This document shows positions 34,335-42,172 of a stretch of 64,000 nt of DNA, one piece after another (within the stretch, counting starts at the first letter, position 1; every line of letters begins with the position of its first letter). Source of the DNA: Calothrix parasitica NIES-267. Lineage in GTDB: Bacteria; Cyanobacteriota; Cyanobacteriia; Cyanobacteriales; Nostocaceae. Made by a program: the position numbers and the translations under genes. The notes below the pieces were generated by a model. It saw only the letters and a program-made list of their open reading frames with translations, made no database searches and had not been told where the DNA came from. Where the stretch lies: positions 5,233,782 to 5,297,781 of the forward strand of contig NZ_AP018227.1 of the NCBI RefSeq assembly GCF_002368095.1. Reading direction: 5' to 3'.

Positions 34335-34464
34335 GAGGGAGCGGGGGAGCGGGACAGGGGGGGAGAGGGGGAATTGTTCTGATATTGTTGCACAATTTCC
34401 TGACGAGGAGGAAAATCTACGCCCCCACTCTCCCACTCTCCCACTCTCCCACTCCCCCACTCCT
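34335..34464. repeat. STRR island with inverted arms upstream of virB3-like gene
   Basis: A G-rich arm (34335-34372) faces a C-rich arm (34421-34464) with a ~48-bp core. It fills the gap between the VirB2-like and VirB3-like genes and artificially extends the upstream open frame of the latter. Confidence 0.85.
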
Positions 34465-34465
34465 A

Positions 34466-35107
34466 CTAACCGCCAGCAGTTCCAGTTCCGTCACCAATAA
34501 ACAGAAAGGTAATGACATCGATTGTGAGAATAATCCCAATCGCTAAACCTGCTTGAGTAGCAATTGGTCGCCAGTCGTTTCCTTGTTGTGCTTGGTTATA
34601 TGCAAATAATGCTGCAACTCCCACTAGCAGCAGAAAAACTCCACGAATTGCATTAAATACTAAAGTTATTGCTTCTGGCGAAATTGTGCTTGCTCCTCCT
34701 GTAGAACTTTCTTCAGCAATTCCTGCTAAAAATTCTTCTAATCCACTTAAGAAAATTGCGTGCGCTGGTAATTCAAATACTGTTAGAGTCGCAGTTAATG
34801 CAATAATCAACCCTGCTATATGCCAAAAATGAATTTTAGCGTTAACTATTTTGTTCAGCCAAGGTATTAGTTGAATTATCCCACTCAGAGAGTAGAATAA
34901 TAAGCTTATAGATAAGATAATTGAAATTAGGAGCGGTTCTTTTACAGTTAAATAAATTAAACCAAATCCTAAAACTAAACTTAATCTAGTATCTGCTTTC
35001 GTCCATACATTTGTAGCTAATGTCAGAATGCCTGAATAATAAATGTTCGCAGCAGCAGTCTTTACGTGCAACTTATTTCTCGAAACATATTTCTCTTTGC
35101 TGTACAT
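34466..35107 (-). CDS. VirB2/pilin-like polytopic membrane protein
   Basis: 213 residues with five or so hydrophobic segments. The C-terminal ~80 residues ('AITLVFNAIRGVFLLLVGVAALFAYNQAQQGNDWRPIATQAGLAIGIILTIDVITFLFIG') resemble the two-helix core of VirB2/TrbC pilins. The N-terminal portion has extra helices not usual for pilins. It is the second gene of the transfer operon, just before the VirB3-like gene, where virB2 would be expected. Confidence in the pilin role is moderate. Confidence 0.6.
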   Translation of the reverse strand: MYSKEKYVSRNKLHVKTAAANIYYSGILTLATNVWTKADTRLSLVLGFGLIYLTVKEPLLISIILSISLLFYSLSGIIQLIPWLNKIVNAKIHFWHIAGLIIALTATLTVFELPAHAIFLSGLEEFLAGIAEESSTGGASTISPEAITLVFNAIRGVFLLLVGVAALFAYNQAQQGNDWRPIATQAGLAIGIILTIDVITFLFIGDGTGTAGG

Positions 35108-35133
35108 AGTTAATTAGTTAAATGATGAAAATT

Positions 35134-36150
35134 TTATATTTCATAAGAAAAATCACCAACCGCACCCAATGATGCGGTTGAATGATTGGGGAGTGTGGAT
35201 TGTGATGCTTTCTTTAAAGATTGAATCTGGTTTTTATTAAAGTCACATTGCTCAATACTCCAACGGTTATATTTAGAATCTACTAGAGTCGCAGCAAATA
35301 CTTGTTGTTTAGTTTCTACAGATTTTGTCTCAAACCCTTTCAAAGAAGCAGGAATTAAAACATTTCCATCTAAATCAGTTTTAGCCGCTTCAAAACAAAA
35401 GCGATATTGCTTGTTTGACTTGGGGTCTTTCCAATTAAAAGCTTTAGGAGTTTCACCTGCTTTTAACTCTATGAATTCTTGCGGTAAAACTTGCTCAAAG
35501 CGTCTAAGTATTGCTAATCCAGTAGTTTGAATATCTGGTTTTTCCTCTTGTTGTAAAGTATCTTTTAAATTAATACTTGATTTTAGAGGCAATCCAGTTA
35601 ATAACAATCCATTAACTTCTTGTTGATTCGCTAATTGATTGGCAATATTTATTAAGTCAGGATTGATATTTCCTTGAACTGACAATGACGATTTGAGAAT
35701 TGTTTGATTCTCTGCTTGTTCTGGGTTGATAATGTGTTGATCTTCTACTTGTAACCCTGGTGTAATAGTTATCTTTTGAGATGATGGAGAAGAAACTGTT
35801 ATATTATTTTCTGATTGTGTAACAACAGAAGAAGTTGTTTGCTTACCAGAAATAATATCTCCCTCTTCTGAAGAGATATTGCTTTGCTGATGCTTGAAAG
35901 GAATAGTAGCTGTCGTTTTACTAGAGTCGTTGGTAAAAGAAAAGTTGAATCCACTCAGTTGATTTTCTTCAAAGACTAGATTCATTTGTATTTCTTGACC
36001 ATGCTTTAAACTAACTTCCTTTAAAGCAGCTTGTAAATCTTTGATATTGGCTAACTGATGTTTCGATTCTAATACTTGGTTTACGACATGGGAAATGTAA
36101 TTCAAGTCCAACGGGTCTGTAATGAAACAGTTATCGATTAACTCGCTCAT
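35134..36150 (-). CDS. Hypothetical protein, first gene of the transfer operon
   Basis: About 338 residues from the ATG at 36150; an in-frame TTG at 36162 is less likely. It has three parts: a helical N-terminal region (to ~85), a low-complexity Ser/Gln/Thr linker, and a C-terminal globular part ('AILRRFEQVLPQEFIELKAGETPKAFNWKDPKSNKQYRFCFEAAKTDLDGNVLIPASLKGFETKSVETK'). No membrane segment or signal peptide. I do not recognise it; by position it could be a cytoplasmic regulator or substrate of the T4SS. Confidence 0.7.
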   Translation of the reverse strand: MSELIDNCFITDPLDLNYISHVVNQVLESKHQLANIKDLQAALKEVSLKHGQEIQMNLVFEENQLSGFNFSFTNDSSKTTATIPFKHQQSNISSEEGDIISGKQTTSSVVTQSENNITVSSPSSQKITITPGLQVEDQHIINPEQAENQTILKSSLSVQGNINPDLINIANQLANQQEVNGLLLTGLPLKSSINLKDTLQQEEKPDIQTTGLAILRRFEQVLPQEFIELKAGETPKAFNWKDPKSNKQYRFCFEAAKTDLDGNVLIPASLKGFETKSVETKQQVFAATLVDSKYNRWSIEQCDFNKNQIQSLKKASQSTLPNHSTASLGAVGDFSYEI

Positions 36151-36313
36151 AGTTTTATCCAAAAGCTATATACATTCGCAGTGATGCCTCTTTTAATGTT
36201 TCAATTATTTAGTAGAAGTTAGCCTTCTATTAAAGTCATTTTCTATTAAATACCTCTTTTAAAGGCTTTCCTTATGACGTAAAGAGGATTATTACTATAG
36301 TCATAAAAACTCG

Positions 36314-36329
36314 TATCACTATAGTGATA
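36314..36329. promoter_or_regulatory. Perfect 16-bp palindrome, candidate operator
   Basis: TATCACTATAGTGATA reads identically on both strands. It lies in the 254-bp divergent gap between the transfer operon and the HTH/Xis-like gene. A related half, TTACTATAGTCATAA, precedes it at about 36291, and TATAGTGATA recurs at 37110-37119 just upstream of the XRE regulator gene. It is probably bound by that regulator. Confidence 0.6.
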
Positions 36330-36416
36330 TATAAATAAAAATTAAAGTTCTCAGTATATTATCTACTTATGCTTTGGTTATAAAAAAACAAAGAATATGT
36401 TTTAGGGGAGTAAACT

Positions 36417-36680
36417 ATGGTGTTCCAGTTTGTGACAAAGCAGCAAGCATCAGAGATTCTAAATATGAGCTTTTCGACACTAAAAAAATATCGTTTAGAT
36501 GGTACATGGATTGAAGGAACCCATTGGGTAAAATTAAATAGCCGTTGTATTCGATATAATTTAGAACTTATTCAAGATTGGTTTCATAATCATCAAGACC
36601 CAATTGCCCATCACCGAGCAATTGAAAAATACCATGCAAGTTTAGCCAGCAATCAAAAGTCTAGAAAGGGAAAATATTAA
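36417..36680 (+). CDS. HTH protein, excisionase-like
   Basis: 87 residues. 'FVTKQQASEILNMSFSTLKKYRLDGTWIEGTHWVKLNSRCIRYNLELIQDWFHNH' is a MerR/Xis-type winged helix-turn-helix with a wing-like β-hairpin. Small proteins of this kind act as recombination directionality factors for tyrosine integrases. The recombinase gene lies 0.5 kb away on the opposite strand. GGGGAG lies 7 nt upstream of the ATG and the palindrome at 36314 lies in its promoter region, so it is likely controlled by the adjacent XRE repressor. Confidence 0.75.
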   Translation: MVFQFVTKQQASEILNMSFSTLKKYRLDGTWIEGTHWVKLNSRCIRYNLELIQDWFHNHQDPIAHHRAIEKYHASLASNQKSRKGKY

Positions 36681-36805
36681 AGAGGTTATAAATCCTTTAA
36701 AAGAAACAGATACTCTACTGCTTTTCCTTATCAATGTGGAGAATGTAATAGTTTATTAATTTATATTAGCTTTAATTTTTATCCGAATAATTTGATGATT
36801 TACTC

Positions 36806-37084
36806 TTAACTAAGATTGTCATATCTCGACAATAAAATATTTAAGTAACTAAAAATAGTTTCTGTTGAAAAACTCAATATATTACCTTTTATCAAAGCAG
36901 AAAATTTTGATTGCTCAATTCCCAATAATTTTGATGCTTCTACTTGATTTAGATTGTTTTTGGTGATTATTGCACTAATTTTACGTACTAACTCTGCTTT
37001 AACAAGTAATTCATCTGGATTGTCAAAGCCTAAATCATAAAATACATTACCACTTCCTTTTTGAAATTTTATTTCTTTCGTCAT
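36806..37084 (-). CDS. XRE-family helix-turn-helix regulator
   Basis: 92 residues. 'KISAIITKNNLNQVEASKLLGIEQSKFSALIKGNILSFSTETIFSYLNIL' is an XRE helix-turn-helix of the HigA/HTH_37 type often paired with RelE-like toxins. No toxin gene is adjacent, so it may act alone as the element's repressor. TATAGTGATA (37110-37119), half of the palindrome at 36314, lies 26 bp before its start, which suggests autoregulation plus control of the Xis-like gene and transfer operon. That circuit is inference from the sites. Confidence 0.8.
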   Translation of the reverse strand: MTKEIKFQKGSGNVFYDLGFDNPDELLVKAELVRKISAIITKNNLNQVEASKLLGIEQSKFSALIKGNILSFSTETIFSYLNILLSRYDNLS

Positions 37085-37196
37085 AATCTTTTTTTATTTT
37101 TACTATGTTTATAGTGATAAAGAAAAGCGACACTCACTAATTACTATATACATTAATAGTTGGTTGGAAAGTGAGTATCGGCTAAACTATAAAAAT

Positions 37197-38375
37197 CTAA
37201 AACTCTGGTAAGAAAAGCTCTCGACTTTGCCCAGCATAATGTCGATAAATAATTTCCGGCGAATTACCTACCATTTTGGCTAAATCTTTCACATCTACCC
37301 CATTCTTCAAAGCCATCGTAATAAACGTATGTCGAGTTTGGTAAAGCTTCCGATACTCCACATCATCAAGCGTTTCTAAAATACCCTTCCAAGCTCTTCT
37401 ACCGAGGTTTTGCACATCTATCCATTTACCTTCTGGTGAAGGAAAAACTTTCGCTGCACCAGACTTTTCAACTGGTTGAATTGATTTTAAAAAATTAGCC
37501 AAGCGATTATTAATTGGAAAAACTCGCTTCTTCTGAGTCTTCAAACCTGGTTTACAAGTTAATCCTGATTCAGAAATCACCACAGCTTGCTCAAAACGGA
37601 TATAGCTAAAGTCTTTACTTATGTGCTTCCATTGCAAACCTACAGCTTCAGATGGTCTACAACCCGTGATAAAAAGAAATTCTATTAGTGGGGCATAGTG
37701 GGCATAATAACGATTTTCCTTGAATGCTTTTATTATGCGATCGCGTTCTTCAACACTGAAAGGATTAATATCCGTTTCCTGAGAATCACCCTTGGGTAGC
37801 TTAATATCGCTCGCCATACCTTCAAACGGATTGTCATCAATCAATTGGGACTTCACAGCCCAATTACAGCAAGCACAAAACTGAGTCATGATTTTTTTGG
37901 CAGATAAGGGGCTTCTATTCGCAATTAACCAATCGCGAATCGCCACAGCTTTATCCAGAGTCTTTACGGGGAGATGCACGTTAATACAGTGATAAATTTT
38001 CTTGTAATCCTTCGCCAAAGTACTGGGGGATAAACTTGACTTTTTATATTCGGTATAGCTGTCCCACAAGTCAGCTAAAGAAACATAACTTTCTGTGGAA
38101 GTCTCCTTGTCAGGAGCTGATGGTGTAAAAATATCTTGCTGAGACTGCGGCTTGTACCTTCCCAAAGTGATATCGAAGTTATTGCACAGAATGTCCAACT
38201 CAATCTGCTTGGCTTTCATCTCCGCCAGCTTGCGGTTGGCTTGAGTATCGGTAAAACCCGTCGATAAATAATGACGTTTACCCCCAAAACTAAAAACTAA
38301 CTGTAAACGTTGATTAGAAGTTTTGATTTGGACAGTACCCTTGCTTGCTTTCTTGTTAGATTTTTGGGAACCCAC
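37197..38375 (-). CDS. int: Tyrosine recombinase (integrase)
   Basis: 392 residues. The N-terminal part has a SAM-like core-binding domain ('YVSLADLWDSYTEYKKSSLSPSTLAKDYKKI'). The catalytic domain has R240 ('ITGCRPSEA'), 'YQTRHTF' (R348), 'GNSPEIIYRHYAG' with Y380 as probable nucleophile. The usual histidines of HxxR and GHS are Tyr and Asn here, variants seen in some phage and ICE integrases. The start is GTG with AGGAG 6 nt upstream. It lies 254 bp from a tRNA-Phe 3'-end sequence, its likely attachment site. Confidence 0.92.
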   Translation of the reverse strand: MGSQKSNKKASKGTVQIKTSNQRLQLVFSFGGKRHYLSTGFTDTQANRKLAEMKAKQIELDILCNNFDITLGRYKPQSQQDIFTPSAPDKETSTESYVSLADLWDSYTEYKKSSLSPSTLAKDYKKIYHCINVHLPVKTLDKAVAIRDWLIANRSPLSAKKIMTQFCACCNWAVKSQLIDDNPFEGMASDIKLPKGDSQETDINPFSVEERDRIIKAFKENRYYAHYAPLIEFLFITGCRPSEAVGLQWKHISKDFSYIRFEQAVVISESGLTCKPGLKTQKKRVFPINNRLANFLKSIQPVEKSGAAKVFPSPEGKWIDVQNLGRRAWKGILETLDDVEYRKLYQTRHTFITMALKNGVDVKDLAKMVGNSPEIIYRHYAGQSRELFLPEF

Positions 38376-38584
38376 AATTGACTCCTGAACTTATAAACGA
38401 AGACAAAGAGAAACTGCTAGCTTGTTTCTCCATTGCCTTGCTGGACTTGGAATCAGCGCGCTCTGATTTACCCCAACTTTACCCCAATAAATTGTCCAAA
38501 CCCGTCCAAAAATGTCCAACGTGGGGGTAAATTTACACCCAAAAAGCACTCCTCGAATCGCTGAAACGGGGTTTTTGGGGCATT

Positions 38585-38620
38585 AAAAAACCCCCAGAAG
38601 CGTTGACTGCTGGGGGTTTT
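38585..38620. terminator. Bidirectional intrinsic terminator beside the att site
   Basis: AAAACCCCCAG (38587-38597) and CTGGGGGTTTT (38610-38620) form an 11-bp stem with a 12-nt loop and T-runs on both strands. It follows the tRNA-Phe 3' end in the tRNA's own direction, as a tRNA terminator would, and also shields the integrase gene. Confidence 0.85.
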
Positions 38621-38628
38621 ATTTGTTA

Positions 38629-38672
38629 TGCCAGGAACGAGACTTGAACTCGTGACACGAGGATTTTCAGTC
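38629..38672 (-). other. tRNA-Phe 3'-end sequence, probable attachment site core
   Basis: Read on the minus strand, these 44 bp begin GACTGAAAATCC (3' half of the GAA anticodon arm). They continue with GTGTC, a perfect T-arm (ACGAG-TTCAAGT-CTCGT) and end TTCCTGGCA, matching the cyanobacterial/plastid tRNA-Phe(GAA) 3' half. The 5' half of the tRNA is absent, so it is not a functional gene. It is the expected attP/att core of the adjacent integrase. Confidence 0.85.
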
Positions 38673-38916
38673 TGACTTCAACCACATAAACACAGTACTT
38701 TCACCCTTTTCATACTCTCTTACCCCCAATTTACCCCCATTTCTACTGACACGGGGAGTAACGATAAAATCAGTCCTCCTTTTAGGTTTGTGTGACAGGA
38801 GGACTAACAATAAAGGCAGTCACCCTTCTGAATGTTTTTATAAATTCAAAACCGATTAATTTTGATTCAAAGGCAGTGTAAACTCAATATTGCATTAAAA
38901 ATAAACACGATATTCA

Positions 38917-39414
38917 GTGGAAACCAGCCAACAGAAAGAACAGTTTAGCAATGCATATCTTCAAGCCGTCACTAGTGTTGCTGGTTATTCTCTCTACAGA
39001 CCAGCAGTAGACGACGACAGCGTAGACTGGGGAATCGCAGCCAAAGGTATAATAGGACGTATCCGTGCGCCTCGCTTGGAATTGCAGTTAAAATCTACGT
39101 CAAGGGATGTTATGAAGGATAACGCTATCAGCTATCCTTTGAAGTTGAAAAACTACGATGATTTGCGAATGATTGATTTTGTAATTCCAAGAATTTTAAT
39201 TGTAGTTTTACTTCCCGATAACTTAGACGAGTGGGTACAACAATCAGAACAAGAACTTTGTATGAGGTATTGCGGTTATTGGCTATCGCTTAGAGGAATG
39301 CCGGAAACACAAAATACATCGGCTGTAACTGTTACTATACCAAGAAATAATCAATTTACAGTTACCGCTCTTGAGTCAATAATGCAAGGCATTGGTCAAG
39401 GAATACAACCATGA
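38917..39414 (+). CDS. DUF4365-like PD-(D/E)XK protein
   Basis: 165 residues from a GTG start. 'QFSNAYLQAVTSVAGYSLYRPAVDDDSVDWGIAAK…RAPRLELQLKST' fits DUF4365: an Asp in a D-W-G turn and ELQLKS as the (D/E)xK-like strand of a nuclease fold. Such proteins are frequent in mobile elements and defence islands. It overlaps the next gene by 4 nt (ATGA), forming a tight pair. It is the first gene after the att site, a typical position for cargo. Confidence 0.75.
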   Translation: METSQQKEQFSNAYLQAVTSVAGYSLYRPAVDDDSVDWGIAAKGIIGRIRAPRLELQLKSTSRDVMKDNAISYPLKLKNYDDLRMIDFVIPRILIVVLLPDNLDEWVQQSEQELCMRYCGYWLSLRGMPETQNTSAVTVTIPRNNQFTVTALESIMQGIGQGIQP

Positions 39415-39950
39415 AAGTCACAGTCGAAGATGCCCAAATCATCAAAAATATAGAACCGCAAGAACTGAGGGATTATTTGCAATCTCACGGTTGGTATGAA
39501 GATGGACAATTTCTTGATAATGCTACAATTTGGCACAAGCAAGTAGTAGAAGAAGGTGAGTTTGAAATCTTGCTTCCAAATACAAAAAATGTAAGAGATT
39601 ATATTCCAAGAATTCGTGAAGCTATTGAAACATTAGCAGCTTCAGAAAATCTTTCTCAACTTGAAATTTTAAGCAATTTTATTAATAATTATCCGAATTT
39701 AAAACTACAAGGTTTTGTCACACAAATTGCAACCCCTCACGAATATAAATTAAGCGGTGAAATTACAATTGTTTGTCCAGTATTTGATAAATTACGCAAA
39801 ATAAGAACTGAACTTAAAGACCATAATTATATTTTAGCAATCAAAGCTTATCAAGAAAGATTACCTATTGTTTGTATGGGAGATTTATTGAAAGAAAATG
39901 GTATTTTTGTTTTGAAAAGTCCCCGTGGTTTTCAAATTGAGAATATTTGA
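39411..39950 (+). CDS. Hypothetical partner of the DUF4365-like protein
   Basis: 179 residues: 'MKVTVEDAQIIKNIEPQELRDYLQSHGWYEDGQFLDNATIWHKQVVEEGEFEILLPNTKNVRDYIPRIREAIETLAASENLSQLEIL…'. It looks like a compact soluble α/β protein. I do not recognise a named domain. The ATGA overlap with the nuclease-like gene implies coupled translation, so the two probably work together as a defence or toxin-antidote pair; that is inference. Confidence 0.7.
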   Translation: MKVTVEDAQIIKNIEPQELRDYLQSHGWYEDGQFLDNATIWHKQVVEEGEFEILLPNTKNVRDYIPRIREAIETLAASENLSQLEILSNFINNYPNLKLQGFVTQIATPHEYKLSGEITIVCPVFDKLRKIRTELKDHNYILAIKAYQERLPIVCMGDLLKENGIFVLKSPRGFQIENI

Positions 39951-40704
39951 ATTTTTTCTAATTAATTAGGGTTTGCTGAATAAAATTTAAGTTATCGTTT
40001 CCGCTTACGAACGCCGAACCGCTATATTTATTCAGTTCGCAATTCAATCGTTAACGTCATTATTTTTTATCACTTTAATTGTCTACTTGTTTTTGTCTTT
40101 GTTATGCAAACAGATGCGAGCAGATTAATATGATGGTTTACAAGACAACGACCCAAGTATTTTAGCCGGAAGCAAGGGATACCTCGCCACATTATCCGTT
40201 TAGGTTAATATGGTTAAAGCCTCTTGCAGCAATGATTACAGCTTTAAGCTCGACGTGAAGAACTGTTTCTCGCTATTCATATTTTCTGGCTCAAAGCTAG
40301 ATTTATTTCTTGTTTCATTATTGTTGGAATAAGCGTTTTTCGCACTCAAGCTAAACATTCTAAATTAACTTGGCTATTAATATGATTTTAATTGCACATA
40401 ATTCTGTCTGCTCATAATTATTAAGTGATAATACTTATAAGCTTAGTGCAATTATTAACATTTTATGCAAAAGTAAATTTTTATTACATTTTTGAGAGTT
40501 TATTTAAGAAACTAATATTTATCTTTCTTTTTACGAAGCTAAGTTAATAGTTACTTGTTTTAATGTAATAAGTAGATTTCGAGTCCCCAAATCAATTAGC
40601 AACTTCGCTTCCCTCTGTTTATAAAAATTGTTGTTATTTCTTCTATTGCTTGGATTATTTCCGAAAGAATCAATAATTATATAGGTAGTCCTAAAACTGC
40701 CACT
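39951..40704. other. Gene-free interval with a 9-bp inverted repeat
   Basis: About 750 bp with no supportable gene. CTGAATAAA (39976-39984) and TTTATTCAG (40027-40035) form an inverted pair enclosing 42 bp, reminiscent of a small IS end or a structured leader. The rest is AT-rich and shows no coding pattern. A short frame at 40531-40737 on the minus strand is a shadow of the following gene's start. Confidence 0.5.
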
Positions 40705-41514
40705 ATGTCTCGTCCAGCTTTTTCTATTTTTGCTCAACAGTATCTCTCGGTTCTACTTAATGATTTTGGAACTGTTTACCTAAACGAGCCAATCCCCCGA
40801 GATGCTAATTTGAGAGTTTTTAAGCTTCCATCTCGATTTAATTGGGGAACTGAATATTTAAAGGAAATTACTCACGGTAATAATCGGGTGATGGTTAGCC
40901 CCGAAGTAATTGGAGAAGCGGAACTCGTAGATATTCTGTTTGAACCCAACTCCCAAAAATCTCGAACATCTTTAGGGTTATTAGAAGAGTTTTTGTCAGT
41001 TCCGTGTATTATTGAAATTCTACGTTGGGCACCAAATGTATGGGAGCTACAGAATTGTTTGCGCCATTGTTTAACCTGGAAAAGTGAAGCCAGTAAAAGC
41101 ATTATGAGTGGAAACGAGACGAGTATCGAGACTCAAGAACCGTGCAGCGATTTAAGGCAAGAAATTGATAAAACTCTACTTATAATTGTGCCTTCAATTG
41201 CGTCTCAACACCTCGAAGGATTTGCTGCTCGTCGGGACATGAATATTTCAGGTATTTACCATTTCGCACCAGCTTTTTGTACAACTATCGTTGTAACTAG
41301 CGAACTTCCCCAAAATATTTCAACTCTGTGGCTCAGACTTCTGGGACGCGGACCAACTCAACGAGCGGCAATTATGGAACTCAATGTTTTAGATGAAAAT
41401 CATCCACATTGCGCTGTAGTTCGGCAACAATTACGTGAATGGTACCAGCTTTTATCTAATAGTCAAATGTTTAAAGAAGGTAAACTACTGATGCAAGCAT
41501 TAGCCAGTATTTAA
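40705..41514 (+). CDS. Hypothetical protein, 269 aa
   Basis: 269 residues, soluble, with a hydrophobic β-rich core ('TLLIIVPSIASQHLEGFAARRDMNISGIYHFAPAFCTTIVVTSELP') and 'LWLRLLGRGPTQRAAIMELNVL', which resembles the middle of cyanobacterial Rpn/PDDEXK-transposase-derived proteins that carry a similar phrase. I am not sure of this. No ATPase or membrane motif. Intact single gene between a gene-free gap and a broken HicB gene. Confidence 0.65.
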   Translation: MSRPAFSIFAQQYLSVLLNDFGTVYLNEPIPRDANLRVFKLPSRFNWGTEYLKEITHGNNRVMVSPEVIGEAELVDILFEPNSQKSRTSLGLLEEFLSVPCIIEILRWAPNVWELQNCLRHCLTWKSEASKSIMSGNETSIETQEPCSDLRQEIDKTLLIIVPSIASQHLEGFAARRDMNISGIYHFAPAFCTTIVVTSELPQNISTLWLRLLGRGPTQRAAIMELNVLDENHPHCAVVRQQLREWYQLLSNSQMFKEGKLLMQALASI

Positions 41515-41674
41515 AATTCAGCCGTTTCAATAATCTACTTATAAAAAGTACTTTTATCAAAACTATATGAGATATAAAATTGGAGGTGATATCGTTAAGG
41601 CAGGTATTGAACCTTCTTATATTTGAGTCAGAAATATTTGTAAATGATGATGAGTAGGTTTCAACATTAAAACT

Positions 41675-42020
41675 ATGATGACTTATAAAGGTTATACTGC
41701 AAATTTAGAAGTTTCTGTAGAAGCTGGTATTATTTTTGGGCGCGTACTAGATATTAATGATGTAGTTATATTTAAAGGTAAAACAGTCGAGAAAGCACGT
41801 CAAGAATTTCAGAAATCGGTAGATGATTATCTTGCTTTTTGTGAAGATTTAGGGGAAGAACCAGATAAACCTTTTTCTGGGAAACTTCCTTTTCGTACAA
41901 CACTCTTATCATCACCGCAAAATTTTTATAGCAGCTTCTAAAGCAGGTAAAAGTATTAATGCTTGGATGGATGAAGTATTAAGTATCGCAGCAGATAAAG
42001 AAATGAATACCAATTCTTGA
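41675..42020 (+). pseudogene. hicB: HicB-like antitoxin gene, frameshifted
   Basis: The first 73 or so residues ('YKGYTANLEVSVEAGIIFGRVLDINDVVIFKGKTVEKARQEFQKSVDDYLAFCEDLGEEPDKPFSGKLPFRTT') are a normal HicB N-terminal domain. A frameshift near 41900 then truncates it at 41941. The missing C-terminal ribbon-helix-helix ('HHRKIFIAASKAGKSINAWMDEVLS…') continues intact in the +1 frame to the stop at 42020. No HicA toxin gene is adjacent; about 100 bp downstream resemble scraps of another small gene. If the base call is right, the protein lacks its DNA-binding part. Confidence 0.8.
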
Positions 42021-42172
42021 TTTTAAGACAGCAAGTAAGCATAAAAAAAATCAAAGCAGGACGATGTATTCTTATCTATTCTCGTTGACAAAACAAGATT
42101 TGAAGTTGAATATGTAGCTATTCAAAGAAAAGTAAATTAAGTTTTTCAGCGCTAATTAGTTGAGGACTGTGC

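Noticed and set aside
36806-37084. HigA antitoxin of a toxin-antitoxin pair
   Set aside because: No RelE/HigB-like gene lies on either side, and nearby palindromic sites fit a stand-alone repressor better.
39976-40035. Small insertion sequence ends
   Set aside because: Only a 9-bp inverted pair 42 bp apart, with no transposase remnant and no visible target duplication.
40531-40737. Minus-strand 68-aa frame upstream of the 269-aa gene
   Set aside because: It overlaps the start of the 269-aa gene, has basic low-complexity sequence and no ribosome site.
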